64,000 nt of DNA from Pseudomonadota bacterium (GTDB taxonomy: Bacteria > Pseudomonadota > Gammaproteobacteria > Burkholderiales > Burkholderiaceae_C), in NCBI GenBank assembly GCA_022566735.1, contig JADFIG010000001.1:124001-188000 (forward strand), given 5' to 3'. Below the pieces are notes generated by a model. The model saw only the letters and a list, made by a program, of their open reading frames with translations, was not told where the DNA came from and searched no databases. The translations under genes and the position numbers were made by a program. Shown here one piece after another: positions 1 to 6,577 of this stretch (its first letter is position 1; the number at the start of each line of letters is the position of its first letter).

Positions 1-1245
1 CGTGACGGCACCGATTCCCATCGCATACAGAAGCAGCGTAGCCGGATAGCGCTGCAACTCAAGCCAGCGCACAAGACCGCTTTGGGCTTGCCTGTGTGAA
101 AGCTTTGCCAGCGCTTTGGCCCAGGCCCGCAGCTGATCTCCTTCGCTCCACTGGCCGGCAACAAATGCCATTTTGACTAGCGTGGTTGCGGCTGCCTCAT
201 ACGCTCGCAGGCGGGCAAGCACGGCGGGCCCCGAGGTGTCTTGGCTATTGACATCAAATTGAGCACCACTCGTGATGGCCGCCACCCGAGTGACTTCACC
301 GCTGATCAGGTCTTCTAGAGAGATCCGATACTTCGGTTCTGACAGGTATCGCTTCAGTGAAGCAACAGCCACGGCAGCAGACAAGGGGTGCGGTCGCGAG
401 AATTCCTCCAGCGACTTGACCTTCTCCGTCAGGCTGTAAAAGAAGGAGTCGGCGTCGTCAATTTTGACCAGGGTTGCGCCTCGCCTTGCGACAAGATCTG
501 CAGCTTTGGCACTTGGCTCGCCCCGGCTAGACCAGTAGGTGGAGAAACGTCGGTATGGCGCACGCGTCATAGCGGTTCGGAGCGCCTCGTCCCAGTCTGC
601 GGACCAGCCGGCCACGATGAGGCCGAACTCATCGAACACGCGATCAAGAATGTGATTGAACTGCTCAGGATAGGCTGCCAGCTCTTCAGGCGTATTCCGG
701 ATTCGCGTGTCCAGATAGTCGCCATGGATTTTGATAACGGTGCACGCGGTGTGGACAAGCGGAAGTGCGCCTTCAACATGGTCTGGCGTGCTCAACACCG
801 TGGGATACACGCCTACGTCGTTCAAAGCCAACTCCAGCAGGCGGTCAAAGTTGGTCGTGACCACCACTCGCACGTACCCGAGCTTCACGAGTTCTGCAAT
901 GGCTCTGTGGGCCTTGGTGGGCATCTTGGCCCCCTCATCGCGCTCGATTTCTGTGGGCTCGAAGTAGTGCCGCAACAGTTGCTGCCGCTCCGCAGGTGTC
1001 TTGGCCACGGCATCCAGCAGCGCCGAATATTCCGGCTCCAGTCCAGTCTTCTGCATGAACCAAGCTGCTGGGTCAGGCTCGCAATTCGCGCCCTGGAGCG
1101 CAGCTGCCTTTCGCACCAACTCGATCGTGACCTCCCAACCTGTCGGAATTCGAGCCGCGCGTGAAACGCCAGACCCGAGAAGTACGGCATACACACCCTT
1201 GTTGCCATGCATCGAAAAGGCAAGCGAGTCTATGGGATCAATCAT
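1..1245 (-). CDS. SIR2-domain protein, C-terminus cut by the window edge
   Basis: An open minus-strand frame starts at ATG 1243-1245 and runs 415 codons to base 1 without a stop. The N-terminal part has the SIR2-like NAD-binding signatures in order: GSGVSRAARIPT (residues 24-35), VVVTTNFDR (127-135), VIKIHG with the expected catalytic histidine H174, and LIVAGWSADWDEALR (from 209). This set is typical of the SIR2_2 group of bacterial proteins, whose members include NAD-hydrolysing anti-phage effectors. Past residue 280 the sequence is helix-rich and unassigned. No good ribosome site precedes ATG 1245; M12 (position 1212) is an alternative start just before HGNKGVY. In-frame stops lie a few codons upstream. 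A defence role is inference from the family and its island location; domain identity is confident. Confidence 0.85.
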   Translation of the reverse strand, partial: MIDPIDSLAFSMHGNKGVYAVLLGSGVSRAARIPTGWEVTIELVRKAAALQGANCEPDPAAWFMQKTGLEPEYSALLDAVAKTPAERQQLLRHYFEPTEIERDEGAKMPTKAHRAIAELVKLGYVRVVVTTNFDRLLELALNDVGVYPTVLSTPDHVEGALPLVHTACTVIKIHGDYLDTRIRNTPEELAAYPEQFNHILDRVFDEFGLIVAGWSADWDEALRTAMTRAPYRRFSTYWSSRGEPSAKAADLVARRGATLVKIDDADSFFYSLTEKVKSLEEFSRPHPLSAAVAVASLKRYLSEPKYRISLEDLISGEVTRVAAITSGAQFDVNSQDTSGPAVLARLRAYEAAATTLVKMAFVAGQWSEGDQLRAWAKALAKLSHRQAQSGLVRWLELQRYPATLLLYAMGIGAVT

Positions 1246-1456
1246 GTTGCATCGAAAGCTGTTTGATCGCAGCGTACCTCAGCCAAATGGTCGTCACGCC
1301 CGATCACGACAGGCAAGTCGCCTCACTTTTCTATCTGGAAAGCATCAGATCATCGTAACGATGCGAGAAGCGATCTCCACAGCGTGATAGATTCCGACTG
1401 CGGGGGTAAGGGCAGTCCTCCCCGCAACCGCAAGACGCCTGGCGTCCAAGCACTGC
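1246..1456. other. Intergenic leader of the SIR2 gene, left flank of the IS
   Basis: No convincing gene. It should hold the SIR2 promoter. Two inverted repeats are visible: GACGCC-t-GGCGTC near 1434-1446, and a GC-rich stem around 1399-1430. The final three bases, TGC (1454-1456), are the left copy of the IS target duplication. Confidence 0.5.
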
Positions 1457-1480
1457 TGAATCGCCCCGGAGATCCTAGAC
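1457..1480 (+). repeat. IS left terminal inverted repeat
   Basis: 24 bases beginning TGAATCGCCCCG and ending CCTAGAC. The first 12 and last 7 bases match the right end in inverted orientation; the 5 bases between differ. Confidence 0.88.
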
Positions 1481-1519
1481 GCTTGTGAGCCTCAAACTAC
1501 TGGCTTAGAAGGAGCCGAG

Positions 1520-1798
1520 ATGAGCACCAAGCGTTACCCGGAAGAATTCAAGATCGAGGCGGTCAAGCAAGTGACCGAACGGGGCCACACGGTGGCCGAT
1601 GTGTCGAGTCGGTTGGGCGTCAGTGCCCACAGCCTTTACAAGTGGATCAACGAAGCCAGGCAGCCTGCCGATGTGCGCCATGGTCAACTGCCCCAGGCCG
1701 AAGAGCTGCGTCGGCTCAAGGCTGAGCTCAAGCGCGTGACCGAGGAGCGCGACATCCTAAAAAAGGCCGCAGCGTACTTTGCCAAGCAGTCCGGGTGA
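1520..1798 (+). CDS. IS3-family transposase OrfA
   Basis: A 92-residue DNA-binding subunit. An N-terminal helix-turn-helix of the transposase_8 type (about residues 8-45, starting RYPEEFKIEAVKQV) is followed by a leucine-zipper-like heptad stretch (about 55-85) ending DILKKAAAYFAKQSG, the IS3 OrfA pattern. The ribosome site GAAGGAG lies about 6 bases before ATG 1520. The stop overlaps the OrfB GTG (GTGA), and the slip site is inside the gene, so an OrfAB fusion is expected to be the active transposase while OrfA alone acts as a regulator, as known in the family. Confidence 0.93.
   Translation: MSTKRYPEEFKIEAVKQVTERGHTVADVSSRLGVSAHSLYKWINEARQPADVRHGQLPQAEELRRLKAELKRVTEERDILKKAAAYFAKQSG
1759..1765 (+). 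promoter_or_regulatory. -1 ribosomal frameshift site (A_AAA_AAG)
   Basis: The heptamer AAAAAAG is in register with the OrfA codons (AAA 1760-1762, AAG 1763-1765). A slip back by one base enters the OrfB frame exactly, so an OrfAB fusion protein is predicted. The same heptamer is used by many IS3-family members. Confidence 0.8.
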
Positions 1799-2670
1799 GG
1801 TACGCGTTCATCGAGCAGGAGCAGCCCCGTCACAGCGTTCGATTGCTCTGCCACGTCATGCGAGTGCACCCCAGCGGCTACTACGCCTGGAAGGCCAATC
1901 CGGTCAGCGCACGCGAGCTGGACAACCAGCGGTTGCTGCCCAAGCTCAAGCAAGCTTGGCTGGAGAGTGGCGGCATCTACGGGTATCGCAAGATCACACT
2001 GGACATGCGGGACCTGGGTGAGGCTTGCGGCAAGCACCGGGTGTACGGCTTGCTCAAGCGCGAAGGCCTTCGGTCACAGACGGGCTACAAGCGCAAGCCA
2101 GGCGGCAAGTCAGGGCCGCCTGCCGTGGTGGCGCCCAACCATCTGCAGCAGGTGTTCACGGTCAGCCAGCCCAATCAGGCCTGGGTGACCGACATCACCT
2201 ACATCCGCACGCATGAAGGCTGGCTGTACTTGGCTGTGGTGCTGGACCTGTATTCACGGCAGGTGGTGGGATGGTCCATGGGCAGTCGCATCGACACAGA
2301 CCTCGTGCTGGCTGCGCTGCTGATGGCGATCTGGCGGCGCAAGCCCAAGACACCGGTGACCTTGCATTCCGATCAGGGCTGCCAATTCACCAGCCACGAG
2401 TGGCAAGACTTCCTCAAGAGCCACAACCTGGTGGCCAGCATGAGCCGCCGCGGCAACTGCCACGACAACGCTGTGGCTGAGAGCTTCTTCCAGTTGCTCA
2501 AGCGCGAGCGCATCAGGCGCCAGATCTATCCAACCAGGGATCTGGCCCGCAGCGATGTCTTCCATTACATCGAGATGTTCTACAACCCACGACGCCGTCA
2601 TGGCACTGCCGAAGGCCTGTCTCCGGTAGAGTTCGAAAGGCGTCAATCCCAGCGGCACAGGAGTGTCTAG
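1795..2670 (+). CDS. IS3-family transposase OrfB (DDE integrase)
   Basis: A 291-residue catalytic subunit. It has an HTH_21 region (about 45-95, GGIYGYRKITLDMR) and an rve integrase core (about 125-285). The DDE residues are visible in WVTDITYI (first D), LHSDQG (second D) and AVAESFF (E), followed by the typical YNPRRRHG near the end. It can start at GTG 1795, but its main product is probably the frameshifted OrfAB fusion. The frame is undamaged, so the element is probably active. Confidence 0.93.
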   Translation: MRYAFIEQEQPRHSVRLLCHVMRVHPSGYYAWKANPVSARELDNQRLLPKLKQAWLESGGIYGYRKITLDMRDLGEACGKHRVYGLLKREGLRSQTGYKRKPGGKSGPPAVVAPNHLQQVFTVSQPNQAWVTDITYIRTHEGWLYLAVVLDLYSRQVVGWSMGSRIDTDLVLAALLMAIWRRKPKTPVTLHSDQGCQFTSHEWQDFLKSHNLVASMSRRGNCHDNAVAESFFQLLKRERIRRQIYPTRDLARSDVFHYIEMFYNPRRRHGTAEGLSPVEFERRQSQRHRSV

Positions 2671-2688
2671 GAAAGTCGGGGCGATTCA
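2665..2688 (-). repeat. IS right terminal inverted repeat
   Basis: Read on the minus strand it begins TGAATCGCCCCG and ends CCTAGAC, matching the left end except for five internal bases. It includes the OrfB stop codon and is followed by the TGC duplication (2689-2691). Confidence 0.88.
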
Positions 2689-2859
2689 TGCTCCTGACCA
2701 TGGGTTTGATCCCAGGTAGGAGTCCGTCTTGAACAGGCCAACAAGCCTCGCGTCTCGCCTTGCCACACAAGGCGCATCCAGCCACGCGCTGGCCCCCTCT
2801 CCCTTCTTTTCTGACACGTTCTGCACATCGCTCTCAGCGGTGATCGCTGGAGGCGCCCC

Positions 2860-4020
2860 ATGAACGCACCCATCTACTCACTCTGGCAAATCGTGGCCTA
2901 CATGCTGCGACTGGGCGCCATTGGCTTTGGCGGCCCTGTGGCGTTGGCGGGCTACATGTACCGCGATCTGGTCGAACGGCGAGGCTGGATCAGCGATGAG
3001 GACTACAAAGAGGGCATTGCCCTGGCGCAGCTGATGCCCGGGCCCATGGCTGCTCAGTTGGCCATCTACCTCGGCTACGTCCACTACCGCATCCTGGGCG
3101 CCACCTTGGTCGGATTGGCCTTCGTTTTGCCGTCCTTCCTGATGGTGGTGGCACTGGGGTGGGCTTACACCCACTTTGGCGGGCTGACCTGGATGCAGGC
3201 CACGTTCTATGGCGTGGGCGCAGCCGTCATCGGCATCATCGCCATGAGCGCGCACAAACTGACCAGCAAGAGCCTGGGCAAGGACAAGCTGCTGTGGGCC
3301 ATCTGGGGCATCACGGCCGCCGCGACGATCATCACCGAGTCCGAGATCGCCTCGCTGTTCATCGTGGCGGGCATCGCGGTCTGGTTGTGGCGCACCAAAT
3401 GGCGCCCTTCGGCCCGGCTTTCGGCGAATGCCGGTGTGGTGCTGGCATCTGCTGCTCCGGCAGCAAGCATTTTGCTGACAACAGACCCCGCCATCCTGGT
3501 GCAAATCGGTTTGTTCTTCGCCAAGGCAGGCACCTTCGTGTTCGGCTCGGGCCTGGCCATCGTGCCGTTCCTGTACGGCGGCGTGGTGCACGAGTTCCAC
3601 TGGCTCACCGAGAAACAGTTCGTGGATGCGGTGGCGGTGGCCATGATCACGCCGGGACCGGTGGTCATCACGGTGGGGTTCATTGGCTACCTGGTGGCAG
3701 GCCTGCCTGGCGCTTGCGTGGCAGCGTTGGCCACCTTCCTGCCTTGTTATCTGCTCACCATCGGGCCTGCTCCGTACTTCAAGAAGCATGGCAAGCGTCC
3801 TGGCTTGCTGGCTTTCATCGACGGGGTGACGGCCGCCGCTGTGGGTGCCATCACCGGGTCGGTCGTGGTGTTGGCCAAGCGCTCGCTGGTGGATCTGCCC
3901 ACCATCCTCATGGCGTTGGCGGTGGCCGCCGTCCTGTGGCGCTTCAAGAAAGTGCAGGAGCCTTGGATCATCCTCGCCGCTGCGCTGCTGGGGATGGCCT
4001 TGTACCCCTTGCGCCACTGA
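2860..4020 (+). CDS. chrA: Chromate transporter ChrA
   Basis: A 386-residue inner-membrane protein of the CHR superfamily that expels chromate from the cytoplasm. It is the long, two-domain form. The N-terminal half has the hallmark GAIGFGGPVALAGYM and LAQLMPGPMAAQLA motifs; the C-terminal half repeats the plan with FGSGLAIVPFLYGG and AMITPGPVVITVGFIGYL. About ten hydrophobic segments are visible. Ribosome site GGAGG sits 7 bases before ATG 2860. A ChrB-domain gene follows 30 bases downstream, the usual chromate-resistance pairing. Chromate is the most likely substrate; some CHR proteins have other or unknown roles. Confidence 0.93.
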   Translation: MNAPIYSLWQIVAYMLRLGAIGFGGPVALAGYMYRDLVERRGWISDEDYKEGIALAQLMPGPMAAQLAIYLGYVHYRILGATLVGLAFVLPSFLMVVALGWAYTHFGGLTWMQATFYGVGAAVIGIIAMSAHKLTSKSLGKDKLLWAIWGITAAATIITESEIASLFIVAGIAVWLWRTKWRPSARLSANAGVVLASAAPAASILLTTDPAILVQIGLFFAKAGTFVFGSGLAIVPFLYGGVVHEFHWLTEKQFVDAVAVAMITPGPVVITVGFIGYLVAGLPGACVAALATFLPCYLLTIGPAPYFKKHGKRPGLLAFIDGVTAAAVGAITGSVVVLAKRSLVDLPTILMALAVAAVLWRFKKVQEPWIILAAALLGMALYPLRH

Positions 4021-4050
4021 TCTCGATCACGACATCCAAGGAGATTGACC

Positions 4051-4506
4051 ATGAAATGGGTAACCCGAGAGCGCCCCAAGATCGACCGGATTGCATGCCC
4101 CTGGCTGATCCAGCGCTTCATCGATCCTCAGGCCGAGTTCCTGTACGTCCCAGCCAATCAGGTGCTGCCTGTGGCGGACAGCGAAGGCGCAACACCTTAT
4201 GACATCCCCGGCGTGGAGATGTCACACGTGGGGGACTCGTGCAGCTTTGATGCTTTCCTGCTCAAGTACAAGCTGAGCGATCCCGCCCTGCAGCAACTGG
4301 CCACCATCGTCAGGGGCGCAGACACCGACCGGCTGGATCTCGCGCCACAGGCGGCAGGGCTGTATGCCTTGTCACTGGGACTGTCTCGCCAGTTCGCGGA
4401 CGACCACGAGATGCTGCGTCATGGCATGGTGATGTACGACGCCTTGTACGCATGGTGTCAATCGTGTCAAGGAGAGACTCACACGTGGCCACCCAACATG
4501 GCCTGA
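4051..4506 (+). CDS. chrB: ChrB-domain chromate resistance protein
   Basis: A 151-residue protein matching the C-terminal ChrB domain: WVTRERPKIDRIACPWLI at the start, then FDAFLLKYKL and the DDHEMLRHGMVMYDALYAWC end. Full ChrB proteins are about 300 residues and have an additional N-terminal domain, absent here, so this is the stand-alone short form. In known systems ChrB senses chromate and controls chrA. ATG 4051 is preferred over an upstream in-frame TTG at 4045 because AAGGAG (4038-4043) lies 7 bases before it. It forms an operon with chrA. The stop is one base from the convergent stop of the next gene. Confidence 0.85.
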   Translation: MKWVTRERPKIDRIACPWLIQRFIDPQAEFLYVPANQVLPVADSEGATPYDIPGVEMSHVGDSCSFDAFLLKYKLSDPALQQLATIVRGADTDRLDLAPQAAGLYALSLGLSRQFADDHEMLRHGMVMYDALYAWCQSCQGETHTWPPNMA

Positions 4507-4507
4507 G

Positions 4508-5557
4508 TCAGTGCCGATGCGTGTGATGCGCATCCGGCACGTGCGCATGTGCATGGCGGATGGGCTCGTGTCGGTGGGGATGGCTGTGTGCCTCCTGCGG
4601 CATGGGGTCATGCACATGGGTGTGATGCCCATCGTCATGGACGTGTGCATGCTCGTGCACAAGTTCCTCATGCACATGCTCGTGTCCATGAGACTCGACC
4701 AGATGCAGGATCACACCCAAAAGCATCAAGCTGCCACCCAGCACCACGCCCCAGCTCATGGAACGATCGCCCAAGGCGACCGCCAGCACCGCACCGATGA
4801 ACGGCGCGAAGGCAAAGACCGATCCGGTCCGGGCCGCGCCAAATGCCCGCTGCGCCAACAAGTACAACTTCAGGCTCAAGCCATAGCCTGTGGCACCGAT
4901 CAGCAGCAAGCCCAGGGTTGCAGGCCAGTCTGGCCATGGCTCCCGCATGACCCAGGCGCTCACACAGGTCAAGGCCACACCGAGGGCCGATTTCGCCAGA
5001 ACAACCTGTCCAGGATCGCGGTCGGCCACGCCACGAGACAGCGTGTTGTCGATGCCCCAGGACAAGGTTGCGGCCAGCACCGCCAGCGCCCCCAGCAGTT
5101 CATTGCTGCCGCCGGCACCTCGGTCCAGGATCAGCACAATGCCACCCGCAAACAGCAGCGCCATGGCGCCCCACACCCGGTGGTCCATGACCTCGCCGTA
5201 GAGTGATCGCGCCAACAAGGCCGTGAACACCGCCTCCAGCGTCAGCATCAGCGATGCGCTGGTGCCGCTGGTGTGTTGCAGTCCCCAGGCCATCGCCACC
5301 GGCCCCAAGCCAGCCCCGAACAAGGCCATCCAGCCAATCCGCCGCCAATCTTGCTTGTGCAAAGCGGCCTCACGTTCGGCGGGCTGGCGCATCAACGCGC
5401 CCACCCATGCTGCGCCTGCGTAGAGCAATGCCGCTGTCGAAAAAGCCCCCACGCCGGCGCCCATGCGTTGCACCAGCGGTGTGCTGATGCCAAAGAGTGT
5501 TGCCGCCAGGAAAGCCAGCAAGCCGCCTTGCAGGGCTGGTGTGTTCAAGCTGCGCAT
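4508..5557 (-). CDS. EamA/DMT-family transporter with a histidine-rich tail
   Basis: A 349-residue inner-membrane protein with two EamA domains (about residues 10-140 and 155-290, ten predicted helices). Past residue 285 comes a hydrophilic tail of about 65 residues with some two dozen histidines in HxH and HGH patterns, likely a cytoplasmic metal-binding tail. DMT exporters move small metabolites, and a few take part in metal efflux. The tail, the ChrAB neighbours and the divergent CsoR/RcnR-type repressor suggest a metal ion substrate (Ni, Co or Zn), but this is inference. It is transcribed away from the repressor and may share its operator region (5558-5673). Confidence 0.8.
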   Translation of the reverse strand: MRSLNTPALQGGLLAFLAATLFGISTPLVQRMGAGVGAFSTAALLYAGAAWVGALMRQPAEREAALHKQDWRRIGWMALFGAGLGPVAMAWGLQHTSGTSASLMLTLEAVFTALLARSLYGEVMDHRVWGAMALLFAGGIVLILDRGAGGSNELLGALAVLAATLSWGIDNTLSRGVADRDPGQVVLAKSALGVALTCVSAWVMREPWPDWPATLGLLLIGATGYGLSLKLYLLAQRAFGAARTGSVFAFAPFIGAVLAVALGDRSMSWGVVLGGSLMLLGVILHLVESHGHEHVHEELVHEHAHVHDDGHHTHVHDPMPQEAHSHPHRHEPIRHAHAHVPDAHHTHRH

Positions 5558-5645
5558 GATGAGCGGGGCCGCGATGGCCCAAAAAAGTCATGAAAGACGA
5601 GGCATGCGCCAAGCATGGACATGTCCAATGTTCCTGAGGAGATGA

Positions 5646-5664
5646 TATCCTTCCCCCCAGGATA
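5646..5664 (+). promoter_or_regulatory. CsoR/RcnR-type operator
   Basis: TATCCT-TCCCCCC-AGGATA: a perfect 6-bp inverted repeat around a C6 tract, the known layout of RcnR/CsoR-family operators (a G/C tract flanked by AT-rich arms). It lies 10 bases before the repressor start, in the divergent region shared with the DMT transporter, and so could regulate both sides. Confidence 0.75.
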
Positions 5665-5673
5665 AGAGTTTTC

Positions 5674-5946
5674 ATGGACAAAGCCTTGCACCATGCCGGT
5701 CACGGCGCGCTGATCAAGCGACTCAAGCGCGCCAGTGGGCACCTGATCAACGTCATCGAGATGCTGGAGTCGGATCGCCCCTGTGCGGACGTCGCCCAGC
5801 AGCTTCATGCGGTTGAGAAAGCGATTGGGGCGGCCAAGAAAGCCTTGATCCATGAGCATTTGGACGAGTGTCTGGCGCGTGCGGTTCGCACGGCCCAATC
5901 GGAAGAAGCGCTCGCCGAGTTCAAAGACATGACCAAATACCTGTGA
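5674..5946 (+). CDS. Metal-sensing repressor, CsoR/RcnR/FrmR family
   Basis: A 90-residue all-helical (DUF156) repressor. The metal-ligand fingerprint is readable: C37, H62 and C66 have the same spacing as the copper sensor CsoR (C36-H61-C65), and histidines H6/H7 lie near the position that gives RcnR and InrS their nickel/cobalt ligand. The set therefore looks like H-C-H-C (InrS-like Ni) or x-C-H-C (Cu). Binding its G/C-tract operator at 5646-5664 would repress its own transcript and be relieved by metal. The start ATG 5674 directly follows the operator. The next gene overlaps by GTGA, so it leads an operon that probably continues to the P-type ATPase. Confidence 0.88.
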   Translation: MDKALHHAGHGALIKRLKRASGHLINVIEMLESDRPCADVAQQLHAVEKAIGAAKKALIHEHLDECLARAVRTAQSEEALAEFKDMTKYL

Positions 5947-6413
5947 ACACAGCCTTGTCATCACATGCCGATCCTCAGCGCCCATCCTGGTGGGCGCTGG
6001 TCGGCCGTTGGCTGTTGTTCTTGCTGGTGGCGTTCGATCTGGTCAGCTCGCCGTTCCATGCTCACTCGCATGATGCGGGCGGTGGCGACGCGTTTCACTG
6101 GGAGCAGGTCGATGTCGATGAGCCCGATGAGGCGCACATCGAGGCCCCGCATGGCAAGCACTTCAGCCACTCGCTGATGGCCTTGTGGTCCGCTGAGATG
6201 CCTCGGGTGGCGGAGCCCGCGCTGGCCGACGTGTCAACGAAGGTGCCGACGGATGTGCTCGTGGCATCGGTGCTGCTGGGCTTGGCTGGCTTGCTGGGCG
6301 CCGAAGCCCGTCGCCCCCGCACCCGTTGGCGGGCCTCGCCTGAACACATCCCGATTCCCTCAGGGGTGCACTGGCGCCCCATCGGCCGCGCGCCCCCCTC
6401 GCTCCACACGTGA
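5943..6413 (+). CDS. Small membrane protein of the metal locus, His-rich segment
   Basis: A 156-residue protein starting at GTG 5943, which overlaps the repressor stop (GTGA), so translation is probably coupled. It has a short N-terminus, a hydrophobic anchor (about residues 18-36, WLLFLLVAFDLVSS), an acidic/histidine segment FHAHSHDAGGGDAFHWE, a second hydrophobic stretch (about 100-118, VLVASVLLGLAGLLGAEA) and a basic tail. I do not recognise a family. The layout resembles small accessory proteins seen beside czc/cnr-type pumps that may bind metal in the periplasm; a similar one lies at 8469. Confidence 0.6.
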   Translation: MNTALSSHADPQRPSWWALVGRWLLFLLVAFDLVSSPFHAHSHDAGGGDAFHWEQVDVDEPDEAHIEAPHGKHFSHSLMALWSAEMPRVAEPALADVSTKVPTDVLVASVLLGLAGLLGAEARRPRTRWRASPEHIPIPSGVHWRPIGRAPPSLHT

Positions 6414-6577
6414 TGTTGCCGTGGTGCAGCCTTTGCCTGCACCGGACATGGCCGTCATGGCGTTTGTCGCCCTGGCGTTCACCTGGAGCCATTCATGTTC
6501 TGTTTCACGCAAGCGCGCCATGTGGCGCGGTCATTGCGTCGCGCGTCATCGTCTTCCTTGCATGAAGGGGGCAAACG
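6414..6577 (+). other. Non-coding gap before the P-type ATPase
   Basis: No supported gene. It contains a perfect 7-bp inverted repeat CGCGCCA-tg-TGGCGCG at 6514-6529, of unknown meaning. The ATPase start has GAAGGGGG about 7 bases upstream (6566-6572). Confidence 0.4.

Larger units (their letters stand above)
1457..2688 (+). mobile_element. IS3-family insertion sequence, intact
   Basis: The element is 1232 bp long, bounded by imperfect 24-bp terminal inverted repeats starting TGAATCGCCCCG and flanked by a 3-bp direct duplication TGC (1454-1456 and 2689-2691). It carries the two overlapping frames and A_AAA_AAG slip site of the IS3 family. The OrfB stop codon lies inside the right repeat, as is usual in the family. 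Intact ends, frames and duplication suggest a fairly recent transposition. It sits about 210 bp upstream of the SIR2 gene and upstream of chrA, where outward promoters could matter. Confidence 0.93.

Noticed and set aside
388-1164. Plus-strand frame of 258 codons over the left edge
   Set aside because: It lies opposite the SIR2 gene, whose minus-strand motifs are clear, and its own product has no recognisable feature.
2878-4017. Long minus-strand frame opposite chrA
   Set aside because: The plus strand encodes a full ChrA with FGGP and PGP motifs; the opposite product is His/Gln-rich, typical of antisense of high-GC membrane genes.
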